From: Desulfobacca acetoxidans
GTDB lineage: Bacteria > Desulfobacterota > Desulfobaccia > Desulfobaccales > 0-14-0-80-60-11
Reading direction: 5' to 3'
DNA: 48,472 nucleotides
NCBI GenBank assembly: GCA_020722205.1
Contig: DYLF01000007.1
Span: 1-48,472, forward strand
Under the pieces are notes generated by a model. The model saw only the letters and a program-made list of their open reading frames with translations. It made no database searches and had not been told where the DNA came from. Position numbers and translations under genes: made by a program. Shown here piece after piece: positions 26,114-36,564 of the stretch; position 1 is the first letter of the stretch; each line of letters opens with the position of its first letter.

Positions 26114-27095
26114 CTAATCCCAAAAGACGACCCAGTTCCACCACGCTTAAACGCCATCTGTTTAGGTCGCTGCGATATTGAAAATCCTTGGCCACCGGCC
26201 GACAGCCCGGCAAATGGCCATTGTCCCACCAGCGCAGAAAAGGACCGGGCTGTACCACATAAAAATCCTCAAATTCCAAAGTCCGCCTGGCTTCATCCTC
26301 CGTCATCAGAGTCTCGTGCAGTTTCTCCCCTGGCCGGATGCCGGTGATTTCCACCCGGCAATCCGGCCCCACGGCCCGGGCCAAATCCATTACCCGGGCG
26401 CTGGGCAACCGCGGCACAAAAATTTCCCCCCCTCGCATAATCTCCAGGCAGCGACACACAAAACTCACCGCCTGCTCCAATGTCATCCAAAAACGCGTCA
26501 TCCTGGGGTCCGTTACCGACAACACGCCCCGTTGGCGCTGTTCCAAAAACAGGGGGATGACACTCCCCCGGCTGCCTAATACATTGCCGTATCGCACTAC
26601 ACTAAAACGGGTCTTCCTGGCGCCGGCATAAACCTCAGCCGCCAAAAAGAGCTTCTCCGCACACAGCTTGGTGGCCCCATACAGGTTGATCGGATTCACC
26701 GCCTTGTCCGTGCTCAAGGCAATGACCTTCTGCACCCCGCAATCAATGGCGGCGTCAATAATGTTGGCCGATCCCATGATGTTGGTCAGGATGACCTCTA
26801 AGGGATTGTACTCTGCTGTCGGCACCTGCTTGAGAGCAGCCGCGTGAATTACCACCTCTACCCCCTGCAAGGCCCGATATAATCTATTTTTGTCCCTGAC
26901 ATCGCCGATAAAATAGCGCAGGGGGGAATTATGGCGATCCCCTAAATTTTGCCGCATCTCCAACTGCTTGACCTCATCCCGGCTGAAGACGATGAGACGA
27001 CGGGGAAGGTGGCGATGCAGCACCGTCTCAATGAATTTTTTCCCGAAAGAACCGGTGCCGCCGGTGATTAAAATGCTTAAGTCTTTCCAGTCCAT
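26073..27095 (-). CDS. pseB: UDP-N-acetylglucosamine 4,6-dehydratase (inverting), first step of pseudaminic acid synthesis
   Basis: PseB converts UDP-GlcNAc to UDP-2-acetamido-2,6-dideoxy-L-arabino-hexos-4-ulose. It is a 340-residue short-chain dehydrogenase with the NADP-binding LITGGTGSFGKKF at residues 9-21, HAAALKQVPTAEYNP near 85 and LSTDKAVNPINLYGATK near 127. In this soluble dehydratase class the Tyr of the YxxxK triad lies in NLYGATK. The VLGSRGSVIPLF and MTRFWMTLEQAV segments are also typical. It is first in the 15-kb minus-strand operon, so the promoter should lie in the gap above 27095. Confidence 0.93.
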   Translation of the reverse strand: MDWKDLSILITGGTGSFGKKFIETVLHRHLPRRLIVFSRDEVKQLEMRQNLGDRHNSPLRYFIGDVRDKNRLYRALQGVEVVIHAAALKQVPTAEYNPLEVILTNIMGSANIIDAAIDCGVQKVIALSTDKAVNPINLYGATKLCAEKLFLAAEVYAGARKTRFSVVRYGNVLGSRGSVIPLFLEQRQRGVLSVTDPRMTRFWMTLEQAVSFVCRCLEIMRGGEIFVPRLPSARVMDLARAVGPDCRVEITGIRPGEKLHETLMTEDEARRTLEFEDFYVVQPGPFLRWWDNGHLPGCRPVAKDFQYRSDLNRWRLSVVELGRLLGLDEAESHTLRAALG

Positions 27096-27657
27096 AGATG
27101 ATCGACCTGCACTATCTGTGATTTTAGAATAAACCCCAACTGCCCCCCCTCGACGGGGAGACCATTAAACCATACCGGCGAAGGTTTGCCTTCTTACCTT
27201 GCAACAACCGGACCATTACCTAATACATTATTATTCTTGCAAATTATTAATCCTCCCACCAAGTCTGGGTCTTTTCCGCGGAAATTTTTGCCTGGCCGAG
27301 GCTCAAAATCTCTGACTGCCAGCGCCTCTCCTCGCCGACAGGGCAGGAGAAAAAATCGGACAGGCTAGGTTTATGTTTACCAAGCAAAAAATCACTCCGG
27401 ATTATTTCCTTGACTTAATGGCTAAAATGCCTTACTAACGCCAAGAAAAGGGGAAACCTGGCTTTTCCCCCTGTATCTACTGGGTGGTGGCCAGGAGAAA
27501 CGAGGTTACCCAGTTCCTACAATGGACTTTAGTAAGGCTGCCCACTCTCTCTTTGGGAGAGGGTTAGGGGAAGGGAACCTTGGGTCTATGGTGCGTTATT
27601 CAACTTCTGCTCTTTATTAAAAATCAGCCACTAGATAACTCGAAGAGGAATGGCCAC
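27096..27657. other. 562-base intergenic region between pseB and the outer-membrane gene (divergent promoters)
   Basis: This spacer separates divergently transcribed genes and must contain two promoters. On the plus strand, TTGACT (27410-27415) and TTACTA (27432-27437) with a 16-base spacer are a weak candidate, leaving a ~220-base leader before 27658. On the minus strand an AT-rich stretch near 27215-27250 could serve pseB, but no clean hexamer pair was found. A dispersed repeat copy lies at 27541-27575. A 60-codon frame at 27186-27368 has no credible ribosome site or family resemblance. Confidence 0.5.
27541..27575. repeat. Copy of a dispersed CTCTC/GGGAGAGG repeat
   Basis: The sequence around CTCTCTTTGGGAGAGGGT can form a small hairpin (CTCTC/GAGAG) followed by TTAGGGGAAGGG. 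It resembles a family of short extragenic repeats common in proteobacteria, and a degenerate partner is at 12519-12557. Confidence 0.45.
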
Positions 27658-28560
27658 ATGAAGAGATTGCTTATTTCGAGTCTGATGGTTTTTCTGCTCT
27701 TGTTGCCTTTCGCAGCCACTGGCACGGAACTCGGTTTGACCTCGTATCCCGACGGCATCGAAAACTTCTTTGCCGGCGCCTTCCCGCCTCCCGGGTTTTA
27801 TTTCCAGAATTACTGGCTATTTTATAAGGCCGACCAATTCCGGGGCGGCCCCCCCAATCCCAAGGCCTTTGTCTTCGTGGAAGCCCTGCGCTTCATCTAT
27901 TCCAGTAAAATCAACATCCTCGGCGCCAATTGGGGCACCCATCTGGTGGTGCCTTTGGTCTACACCGACCTTAGTTCCAGGGTCGGAAGAATGGTTATTG
28001 CCGACGATAACCGCTTCGGCTTCGGCAACATCGCTTTTGACCCTGTCATCCTGGCTTGGCATTTCGGGGATTTCCATGTCACTTCGGCCTTCGAAATCCA
28101 GTTCCCCGGCTCTTATAATCGTAATAATCCCGCCAGCCCCTCACGTAATTATTTTACCTTTGAACCCATCCTCGCCTTCGGCTGGCTGCCCAAGTGGGGG
28201 CTGGGAGTCAATGTCAAAATGATGTATGACTTCCCCACTCGCAACAATGACCCCCTGACCATCACTGGCGCCCGGAACTATTATCATTCCGGCCAGGCCT
28301 TCCATTTCGACTACTGCGTCGATTATGCCGTCCTCCCCCAGCTGCGTCTGGGCGTCGCCGGCTATTATTACACCCAGACTACCGGCGACTGCGCGGATGA
28401 CGTCAGGGTCGGCTTCCATGGCCGCGAATTCGCCGTCGGCCCCGCCATCAAATTTGACTACGGCCGCTTCAGTTTCTGCGTCATCAATCAGTTCGAACTG
28501 GCCGCCCTCAACCGTCCCGAAGGCGTGCGCAACTGGGTCAGAATCTGGTATGCCTTTTAA
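27658..28560 (+). CDS. Outer-membrane porin-like protein (MetA/SphA phenol-degradation transporter family)
   Basis: A predicted outer-membrane beta-barrel of 300 residues. The N-terminal signal peptide is clear (MKRLLISSLMVFLLLLPFAATG), so the start is ATG 27658, with AGAGGA 8 bases upstream; an in-frame codon at 27580 would put the signal peptide inside the protein. The mature part has alternating aromatic/hydrophobic strands, starts with YPDGIENFFAGAFPPPG and ends in the aromatic residue of WVRIWYAF, as barrels do. The GFGNIAFDPVILAW and FEIQFPGSYNR segments match the family named for phenol-degradation gene clusters. The transported substrate is unknown. It appears monocistronic. Confidence 0.8.
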   Translation: MKRLLISSLMVFLLLLPFAATGTELGLTSYPDGIENFFAGAFPPPGFYFQNYWLFYKADQFRGGPPNPKAFVFVEALRFIYSSKINILGANWGTHLVVPLVYTDLSSRVGRMVIADDNRFGFGNIAFDPVILAWHFGDFHVTSAFEIQFPGSYNRNNPASPSRNYFTFEPILAFGWLPKWGLGVNVKMMYDFPTRNNDPLTITGARNYYHSGQAFHFDYCVDYAVLPQLRLGVAGYYYTQTTGDCADDVRVGFHGREFAVGPAIKFDYGRFSFCVINQFELAALNRPEGVRNWVRIWYAF

Positions 28561-29104
28561 TCACCGCAACTTATATTAGCCTCTGATAAAACCTCTCTCT
28601 CAGACTCAACTTCGGTGGCACCGACTTGCCGGCCCGTGCAGGACTCGACTGCCTTAAATCTTCTCTGCTCTCCCCTTTCATACCTGACACACTCTTTCAC
28701 CGCTTTCCATCCACTGCCAGCCAAGTCATGACCGACTACCTATCTTGCAGCTGACTAATTATCCCCCATAAATTGTGACTCTTGTTTCATGTGTGTTAGC
28801 CCTTCCCCTCCTTTCCTGCCTCCGGCCACTGGTCCGGGAGAAAAAAGAGAGGAACCACCCACCATGCTATAAAGTCTGCCGCCCCAGGGAAGGTTCCCAA
28901 GGTGGTAACTGCCCCAAAGACTTATTTTCTTGACAATGCTGCCGGACAAGACCTAATCTGCGGATAAGATAAAGGGTTCATTTCTACAATTGGTCTAGCT
29001 AACGGGGGGGGTAATTGACAGGCTGTGGAAAAACCCTGCTTAAGGGAAAATGATGGGTTAGAAAGGACAATCTCCCCTCCCTGGGTGCAGACAAAGCCAC
29101 CTTT
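28561..29104. other. 544-base intergenic region between the outer-membrane gene and topA (convergent)
   Basis: Both flanking genes end here and no coding frame has support. On the plus strand TTGACA (28930-28935), an 18-base spacer and TAATCT (28954-28959) resemble a promoter with no gene downstream; an antisense or small RNA is possible. A G8 run lies near 29004-29011. Near the topA end, CTCCCTG and CAGGGAG arms (about 29073-29111) with inner GGTG/CACC pairing could form a minus-strand terminator-like hairpin but lack a U tract. Confidence 0.4.
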
Positions 29105-31459
29105 TCAGGGAGTCGGGGCTGGTTCATTGGCAGCCGCTTCCTGATAGCCGCAACCCTCTCGGGGGCAGACCCATTTCTTGCCCTTCTGCCGCAGCCACGG
29201 GAAGCCACACTGCGGGCAAGCCTTGGCCAGGAGGGGGTAGTTGAGGGTGTAGGAACAAGCGGGATAGCGGCTGCACCCGAAGAAAAAGCCCCGCCGGGAG
29301 CGCCGCTTGACCAGATGGCCGTCACAGTCGGTTTCCGGACAGGGGAGGTCCGTGTCGTTGGGCCCGTTCTCCCGGGGCACAATCCGTCCCTCTGAATCAC
29401 GGCTGAAATTCTGGGTGAACTTGCACTTGGGATAGCCGGCACAGCCAAGAAATTCCCCGCGCCCCCCCCGCCGCACCACCAGCTCTTTCTGGCATTGGGG
29501 ACAGCTCAGACCGGTTCCCGCAGCCTGAGGCCCGGCATCCTGCCCGACGCCGGAGGCTGCTGCCGCCCCGCTCCCGAGCTCGGAGGTTAACTCCGCAAGG
29601 ATGATGTTTCCCTGCGAATCCCGCCTGATATTCCGGGTAAAACTGCATTGCGGATAGCCCGCACACCCCACAAACTCACCGTTACGCCCCCAGCGTATAA
29701 CAAGTTCCCCCTGGCAGCGAGGGCAGGTCAACCCTGTAGGCAGGCTCTTGACCCGACGCATCCGGCTCCGGGCTTCCTCCAGGGCCTGCGAAAAAGGCCC
29801 ATAAAAACGGCGCATCACCTCCTGCCAGGGCACTTCCCCCTCAGCCACCCGGTCCAAATCCTCCTCCATATGGGCGGTAAATTTGGGATCCATGACCTCG
29901 GGAAAGTTTTCCACCAACAGATCGCTGACCACCAGCCCCAACTCCGTGGGGCGCAAATGCGTCTTGAGTTTCAGGATGTAGAGGCGGTCCTGCAGATTGC
30001 TCAGGATAGTGGCATAGGTGCTGGGGCGGCCGATGCCCTGCACCTCCAGCTCCTTGATCAGACTGGCCTCAGTGAACCGCGGGGGCGGTTTGGTAAAATG
30101 CCGCTGCGGGTCAAAATCCCTGAGCGTCAAAAGATCACCGACGGCAAGCAGCGGCAGCTTGGCCGCTTTCTCGCCGTTCCCCTCCTCTTCCTGAGTTTCC
30201 TGGTAAAGGCTCATAAAGCCCGGGAACTGCAACACGGCAGCACCGGCCCTGAAGAGATAGTCAGCCGCCTTAATGTCCACCGTCGTCTGGTGATAAATGG
30301 CCGCCGCCATCTGGGAAGCCACAAACCGCCGCCAGATCAGATCGTACAGGGCCAGCTCATCCTTCTTCAAATACCTTTTCAGATCCTCGGGCCGCCTTAA
30401 AACGCTGGTGGGCCGGATGGCCTCGTGAGCTTCCTGAGCTCCCCGGGGGCTCTTGTACTTGTGGGGTGTTTTGGGAAGATATTCCTGGCCGAAGGTCTCC
30501 CTGATGAAGCCCCGCACTGCCCCCAGAGCTTCTGCCGCCACCCGCGTGGAGTCCGTGCGCATATAGGTGATCAGTCCCACCGGCCCCTCCGGCCCCAGTT
30601 CAATCCCTTCATAAAGCCGCTGGGCCAGCCGCATGGTCCGGGACGGAGCCAGACGAAGTTTGCGGGAGGCTTCCATCTGTAAACTGCTGGTGATGAACGG
30701 CGGCAAAGGAACGCGCCGGCGGGGCTTCTGCTCCACCTTGGCCACCCGGAAGTCGGCCCCTTCTAAATCTTCGATCACCTTCTCCACTTCCCCGGCATCT
30801 GTCAGCTTGATCCTTTTCCCTTGGTGGCTAGCCAGCTCCGCCACAAACGCCGGCGGCTCCCGGCCTTCCAGGCAAGCCGCCAAAGACCAGTATTCTTCCG
30901 GCACAAAGGACAAAATGGCCCGCTCCCGATCGCACACCAGACGAAGGGCCACCGACTGCACCCGCCCGGCGCTCAGACCTCTTTTCACCTTGTCCCACAA
31001 TAAGGGGCTTATCTGGTAGCCCACCAGTCGATCCAGGATGCGCCGGGCCTGCTGGGAATCATAACGGGGCCGGTGCAGCTCCCCCGGCGCCGCCAACGCC
31101 GAGAAAATCGCCTCCTTGGTCAGTTCCATGAACAAAACCCGATGAAAACGGCGATCCTTCGACCCCAAGGCCTCAGCAATATGCCAGGCGATGGCCTCCC
31201 CTTCCCGGTCCGGGTCCGGTCCCAGATAGATATCCCTGATACCTGCGGCCGCCTTTTTCAGCTCCTCGATAACCTTGGCCTTCCCCAGGATGGTGACGTA
31301 CTGGGGGCGGAAATCATGCTCCAGGTCCACCCCCAACTCGTTCTTGGGCAAATCTTTGATATGCCCCTGACTCGCGCACACCTTGAACTCGGCACCCAAA
31401 TATTTTTGCAGGGTCTTGGCCTTGGTGGGTGATTCGACAATCAACAGTGACTTTGCCAT
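29105..31459 (-). CDS. topA: DNA topoisomerase I
   Basis: This type IA topoisomerase relaxes negative supercoils by cutting one strand. The 784 residues contain an N-terminal TOPRIM domain (SLLIVESPTKAKTLQKYLG and the acidic DPDREGEAIAWH near 80) and the active-site tyrosine at residue 299 in GLITYMRTDSTR. The GIGRPSTYA segment lies near 475. The C-terminus has three canonical zinc-finger modules (CPRCQGEL, CPQCQKEL, CPETDCDGHL) plus a fourth, shorter one (CPQCGFPW...CPREGC). Four modules are within the family's range. It follows dprA on the same strand by 128 bases, a common gene pairing. Confidence 0.97.
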   Translation of the reverse strand: MAKSLLIVESPTKAKTLQKYLGAEFKVCASQGHIKDLPKNELGVDLEHDFRPQYVTILGKAKVIEELKKAAAGIRDIYLGPDPDREGEAIAWHIAEALGSKDRRFHRVLFMELTKEAIFSALAAPGELHRPRYDSQQARRILDRLVGYQISPLLWDKVKRGLSAGRVQSVALRLVCDRERAILSFVPEEYWSLAACLEGREPPAFVAELASHQGKRIKLTDAGEVEKVIEDLEGADFRVAKVEQKPRRRVPLPPFITSSLQMEASRKLRLAPSRTMRLAQRLYEGIELGPEGPVGLITYMRTDSTRVAAEALGAVRGFIRETFGQEYLPKTPHKYKSPRGAQEAHEAIRPTSVLRRPEDLKRYLKKDELALYDLIWRRFVASQMAAAIYHQTTVDIKAADYLFRAGAAVLQFPGFMSLYQETQEEEGNGEKAAKLPLLAVGDLLTLRDFDPQRHFTKPPPRFTEASLIKELEVQGIGRPSTYATILSNLQDRLYILKLKTHLRPTELGLVVSDLLVENFPEVMDPKFTAHMEEDLDRVAEGEVPWQEVMRRFYGPFSQALEEARSRMRRVKSLPTGLTCPRCQGELVIRWGRNGEFVGCAGYPQCSFTRNIRRDSQGNIILAELTSELGSGAAAASGVGQDAGPQAAGTGLSCPQCQKELVVRRGGRGEFLGCAGYPKCKFTQNFSRDSEGRIVPRENGPNDTDLPCPETDCDGHLVKRRSRRGFFFGCSRYPACSYTLNYPLLAKACPQCGFPWLRQKGKKWVCPREGCGYQEAAANEPAPTP

Positions 31460-31587
31460 AGAAATAGTTTTCAGTTCTCGGTTTTCAGGAAAAGCGTTTA
31501 GGCCAAAGATGCCATTATCATAAAAACCCTCGCTTCAAAGATCGGCGGACGGCAGTTGATCGCTTCGGTTGGCTAAACCAAGGTATG

Positions 31588-32676
31588 TCAACCTTCCAGG
31601 ACATAACACTGGCCGGGCAACTCCCGGATCAACCCCTGCAGTTCCAGCATGGTGACCCGGCTCATGACTTCCGGGGCTGACAACCCGGAGGCTTGGACCA
31701 ACTCTTCCAACTGAACAGGTTCAGTCCCCAGGATGTCAAGTACCGGGTCATCCACTGTGAGTCGCGGGGAGGCGGGGGGAGCGCTTTTGGCGGAAGCTTG
31801 GAAGGTGGGGGAAATCTCTTCCAGGATATCCCGCACGTCGTGTACCAGCTTGGCGCCTTGCTGAATAAGGCGGTGAGCACCAGCACTGGTGGGGGAATTG
31901 ATGGGGCCGGGCACCGCCATGACTTCCCGGCCTTGCTCCAAGGCCCGGTCGGCAGTGATAAGAGCCCCGCTCTTAAGCGGCGCTTCCACCACCACCACCC
32001 CCCGGGACAGGCCGCTGATGAGGCGGTTGCGAATGGGAAAATTATGCGGCTCCGGCGGCGTCCCCAAGGGAAACTCGCTGATCAAAGCCCCCTGCTGGGG
32101 GATGCGGCGATAAAACTCCCGGTTTTCCGGGGGATAGACTACGTCCAAACCGCAGCCCAACACGGCCAGGGTGCGCCCCCCACCCTCCAGCGCCCCCTGG
32201 TGGGCCGCAATATCAATGCCCCGGGCCAAACCGCTCACCACTGTAACCTTCTGAGCTGTCAAATCCCGGGCCAGGCTGCGGCTTACCCTCATCCCATAAT
32301 GGCTGGCCTGGCGGGTGCCCACCAGCGCCACCGCCAAGTCATCTTCAGGTCGAAGATCACCTTGGACGAACAGAAAAGACGGTGGATACCCAATATTCTT
32401 CAAGCGCTCGGGGTAGCGCCCGTCATCTAAGGTGACAAGTTCTATACCCAGGTTCTGCAGGCGAAAAAGCTGAGCCTCCACCTGATCCCAATCCCGAAAG
32501 TTGACAATAGCCCTGACCACTGACGGAGATATGCCCTTGACGGCAGCGAGTTCTTTCTGTGAAGCTTCAAATACTGCCGCCGGACTGCCAAACTTAAGGA
32601 GCAGGCGTCGAAACAGCACCAGTCCCACCCCGGAAATACCTCGCAGAGCCAGCCACGGAAGCTTGTTCATCATCAT
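31588..32676 (-). CDS. dprA: DNA-processing protein DprA
   Basis: DprA binds incoming single-stranded DNA during natural transformation and loads RecA; it is also kept by bacteria not known to be competent. The 362 residues have an N-terminal helix-hairpin-helix-like part (FEASQKELAAVKGIS), the Rossmann core with FLFVQGDL, VALVGTRQASHYG near 114 and VSGLARGIDIAAHQGAL near 147, and GVVVVEAPLKSGALITA near 228. A C-terminal winged-helix (DprA_WH-like) segment begins near 306 (DPVLDILGTEPVQLEELV). The three leading Met codons leave the exact start uncertain by two residues. topA lies downstream. Confidence 0.94.
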   Translation of the reverse strand: MMMNKLPWLALRGISGVGLVLFRRLLLKFGSPAAVFEASQKELAAVKGISPSVVRAIVNFRDWDQVEAQLFRLQNLGIELVTLDDGRYPERLKNIGYPPSFLFVQGDLRPEDDLAVALVGTRQASHYGMRVSRSLARDLTAQKVTVVSGLARGIDIAAHQGALEGGGRTLAVLGCGLDVVYPPENREFYRRIPQQGALISEFPLGTPPEPHNFPIRNRLISGLSRGVVVVEAPLKSGALITADRALEQGREVMAVPGPINSPTSAGAHRLIQQGAKLVHDVRDILEEISPTFQASAKSAPPASPRLTVDDPVLDILGTEPVQLEELVQASGLSAPEVMSRVTMLELQGLIRELPGQCYVLEG

Positions 32677-32746
32677 CGTCTGAGTGAGCCTGAACCATCA
32701 GCGCAATCTTTCACTGCCTAAGACTCACTGCTTGACCTTTCCCTCC

Positions 32747-35029
32747 TTATTCCACTGAGATCTCATATCCTTCACTTAACTGCCTCTCAATGGCTTGCGC
32801 CCGGGGGATAAGTTCCTGGAGCCGTGCCAAACCGGCCCGACGCTCCTCCTCGGCCTGCCGGGTGGCGGCAGCCAACCCCGCCAGATCCGCCACCAGCGAA
32901 CCCAGATAGTTTTCCCAATCAATCTCCTGTTTCCTGGCATAATAATCTATTAAGGGGAAGAAATACCGGAATTTCAAACGCTCGCCATAGTCCAGCACCT
33001 GAAGCCTTGCCTGCTCCAGAAACCAAGTCTGCATGGCCGCCAAGGCCCGCTGCAACTCGCCCAGCACCTGAGCCCGGGGGTCGGTCACCGCCTTAACGCC
33101 CAGCCGGCCCTTGACATACCGCCAAGCTCGCTTGAAAACTTCCAGGCCGGAACGCACATAGGCTTCACCGGCCCAACGCCACCCCTGCTCCACTTGGAAG
33201 GTCATGACCGGCAGCTCCAGGTTCTGGGGGGGCGGCGGGAATTCCAGCGCAGGCGCCGCCAAAGAAGCCGCTAAGCCCAAGGCGGCAATCTCCCGATAAT
33301 ACAGGGTCAGGGCTTCCTGCAAGGCCAGGGATAATGGCGTGCAAATCTGGGCCAATTCCTGCCGCACTTGAGTTTCTTGGGCCCGAATGAATTCCAACAC
33401 CTGCCTGGTGAATTCGCCGGCCACAAACCGGCCCACCTCTTTCTGGAATTCCTGAAACATCTGATAGAGCAGCAGGCGAAAAGGCCTGGCGTTCTCTGGC
33501 GGCACCAACTCCCGCCAATCCGGTTCATATCCCCGGATAAACCCAGCGAGAGAGGACGCCAGCCCGCTCTGCAGGTCCAGCGCGCCGGTGATTTGCCCCT
33601 TCAACACCTGTTTAAGATGGTCACCGGCTCCCTTCAGGGTCTGTTTAATGCTGTGCCGGGTGGCCTCCAGGGGCTGGCGGCGCTCCCGCAACCGCTGGGC
33701 CAATTCCTGAAAAGCCGACTGATCCCGGCTAAGCAGGTCCTGTACCAAACCCAGTTGCTCCGCCAGTCCCTTGGCCACCATGCGCGCTTGGGCCAGGCTC
33801 CCCCCTGACAGTCGTTGGCTTCGCAGTTTCTGAATAGCGCCGGTGAAATCAGCCGAGAACCTCTGCGCTTCAGAGTCGCTGAACGCCAGCATGCCGCCCT
33901 TCCCAGCCCAGACCGACAGCAGGGCGCCCTCTGGGGTGTCCAACTTTTCCCCCCGCTCCTGACGCCGCTCAAAAAGCAACTTCAGGGCGGAGAAGGCATA
34001 AAGGGCTGCCCCCGATACCACCGCCGAAATTTCCTCCCCGCTCCTCTTGATTAGGCTGTTGATTTCCTCAAGATTACGATGTTCCGTCAGGTCCAAGTTG
34101 ATGATAAACCGGATATAAGGGGCCAACCCCAGGCGCTTGAGCTCGCCCAGGAAGTGAAAGTCCGCCTGTCTGAGTCCCACCCGGGAACTGACAAGATAGA
34201 GCACCAAGTCGCATCTTAACAGGTAGGTCAATACCTGAGCCAAGTGCTGCGGCATCGGCGAATCGCTCCCTTGACAGTCCCCCAGTTCCAGGCCGACCGG
34301 CAACCAGGGACTGGGTATCGTGAGAGAAACGTCCTTGAGGTAAACGGCAGTGGCCTGCCGGCTCACCAGCTCTTGATGGCTCGAAAGCGAGGGGCCGACC
34401 AGGGTATGGAGGCTCCCCTGGGATAGATAGTCGGCCACCAGGGGGTAGCCTTCCAGGTAGGCCTTGAGGAGAAGATAATCCTGGTTCAGACTGCCGCCGC
34501 GCCAGTAACCGGCAGTCTCCCCGTCCGCCAAAATCTGAGACAACAGCTCCCGGTCTGAATCATTTCTCAGGTCCAAGGGGGAAGCGCGCTCAACCAGCCT
34601 GTCGTTGGGCAACAAACCCAGGGATTGAGCCACCTCGCCGTGAATCTCCTCCCAGCCCTTAAACCTGAGGACGGCCTGCGGTTCCGACCCGGAAATTACC
34701 CGCGTCACCATGGCCGTCAGGATACCGGCTCCCCGCGCTAGCACGTCATGCCCCACTAAGGCGTTCACCAGGGTGCTTTTACCGGCTTTCACCGTACCCA
34801 CCACCGCCACCCGGAGACAATCTTCCCAGAGATGAGCCTGCACCTGTGAGAGTACCTTAAGCCAGTGTTGGGCCGGAGACTCCGCCTGTGGAAAGATCTG
34901 GCTCCAGGCCCATGCCATCTCCTTTAAATCATCGAGACAGCGGTTGACTTGTTGGGTGGTGGAATCAGCAGGCACACCAAGTTCCGTACTAGGCAGCAAC
35001 AAGCACTTACCCGGATTTCTTTGGGGCAA
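32747..35029 (-). CDS. Dynamin-like large GTPase
   Basis: A 760-residue protein whose N-terminal third is a dynamin-family GTPase domain: P-loop GTVKAGKST at residues 78-86, a switch-I Thr region (GAGILTAMVTRV), the G3 motif as DCQG near 254, and a G4-like INLDL near 313. The remaining two thirds are helical with long coiled-coil-like stretches (for example LRERRQPLEATRHSI). There is a hydrophobic patch near 595-615 (ALGLAASLAAPALEFP) that could contact membrane. Bacterial dynamin-like proteins remodel or fuse membranes, but the function of this one is unknown. The start is uncertain: TTG 35029 overlaps the yajC end by 23 bases, and later in-frame GTG or ATG codons are possible. Confidence 0.82.
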   Translation of the reverse strand: MPQRNPGKCLLLPSTELGVPADSTTQQVNRCLDDLKEMAWAWSQIFPQAESPAQHWLKVLSQVQAHLWEDCLRVAVVGTVKAGKSTLVNALVGHDVLARGAGILTAMVTRVISGSEPQAVLRFKGWEEIHGEVAQSLGLLPNDRLVERASPLDLRNDSDRELLSQILADGETAGYWRGGSLNQDYLLLKAYLEGYPLVADYLSQGSLHTLVGPSLSSHQELVSRQATAVYLKDVSLTIPSPWLPVGLELGDCQGSDSPMPQHLAQVLTYLLRCDLVLYLVSSRVGLRQADFHFLGELKRLGLAPYIRFIINLDLTEHRNLEEINSLIKRSGEEISAVVSGAALYAFSALKLLFERRQERGEKLDTPEGALLSVWAGKGGMLAFSDSEAQRFSADFTGAIQKLRSQRLSGGSLAQARMVAKGLAEQLGLVQDLLSRDQSAFQELAQRLRERRQPLEATRHSIKQTLKGAGDHLKQVLKGQITGALDLQSGLASSLAGFIRGYEPDWRELVPPENARPFRLLLYQMFQEFQKEVGRFVAGEFTRQVLEFIRAQETQVRQELAQICTPLSLALQEALTLYYREIAALGLAASLAAPALEFPPPPQNLELPVMTFQVEQGWRWAGEAYVRSGLEVFKRAWRYVKGRLGVKAVTDPRAQVLGELQRALAAMQTWFLEQARLQVLDYGERLKFRYFFPLIDYYARKQEIDWENYLGSLVADLAGLAAATRQAEEERRAGLARLQELIPRAQAIERQLSEGYEISVE

Positions 35030-35324
35030 AACCGGCTATGTAGCCGCGTCCCACCTCTACCCTGATCTTATCCGCAATTTCGAGGGTCAAAGTGTTATCG
35101 CCCAGCGCCGTGATTTCCCCGCACAGCCCCCCCGCGGTGATCACCCGATCACCCCGCTTCAGATTCTCCAGGAACTGCTTGTGCTCCTTCGCCTTGCGTT
35201 GTTGCGGGCGAATCAACAGGAAGTAAAAGATCCCGACCATGAGGACCATCGGCACTACAAAGGTCCACATGGCGCCGCCTGCTTCAGGTGCACCGGCACC
35301 GGCCGCGTAAGCCCAATTTACCAC
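35007..35324 (-). CDS. yajC: Preprotein translocase subunit YajC
   Basis: YajC is a small inner-membrane protein associated with SecDF and the Sec translocon. About 105 residues: one N-terminal membrane segment (MWTFVVPMVLMVGIFYFLLI), then the family hallmark RPQQRKAKEHKQFLENLKRGDRV and a small beta domain (ITAGGLCGEI). The start is GTG 35324, with GGAGGAGGAAGA immediately upstream; the longer in-frame TTG at 35342 would place that purine tract inside the gene. It follows tgt in the usual queA-tgt-yajC order, but secD and secF, its normal next neighbours, are absent and a dynamin-like gene takes their place. Confidence 0.93.
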   Translation of the reverse strand: MVNWAYAAGAGAPEAGGAMWTFVVPMVLMVGIFYFLLIRPQQRKAKEHKQFLENLKRGDRVITAGGLCGEITALGDNTLTLEIADKIRVEVGRGYIAGFAPKKSG

Positions 35325-35368
35325 GTGTTCTTCCTCCTCCAAAAAAGTTCAACGTCAACTAGGTGAGG

Positions 35369-36478
<1,110 letters not shown>

Positions 36479-36564
36479 CTAGTCTAAAGGTAAGATTAGT
36501 TCATTAGACAGAATTATTCACCAAAGAAGTCTGCGTCCCTTCCATTTGGCCACTCGCCTTGGGG

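Noticed and set aside
27450-27470. GGGGAAA/TTTCCCC hairpin as a terminator
   Set aside because: No T tract follows and it lies between divergent genes where no transcript needs to end.
28755-28949. 64-codon minus-strand frame in the topA downstream gap
   Set aside because: It starts with TTG without a ribosome site and has no recognisable domain.
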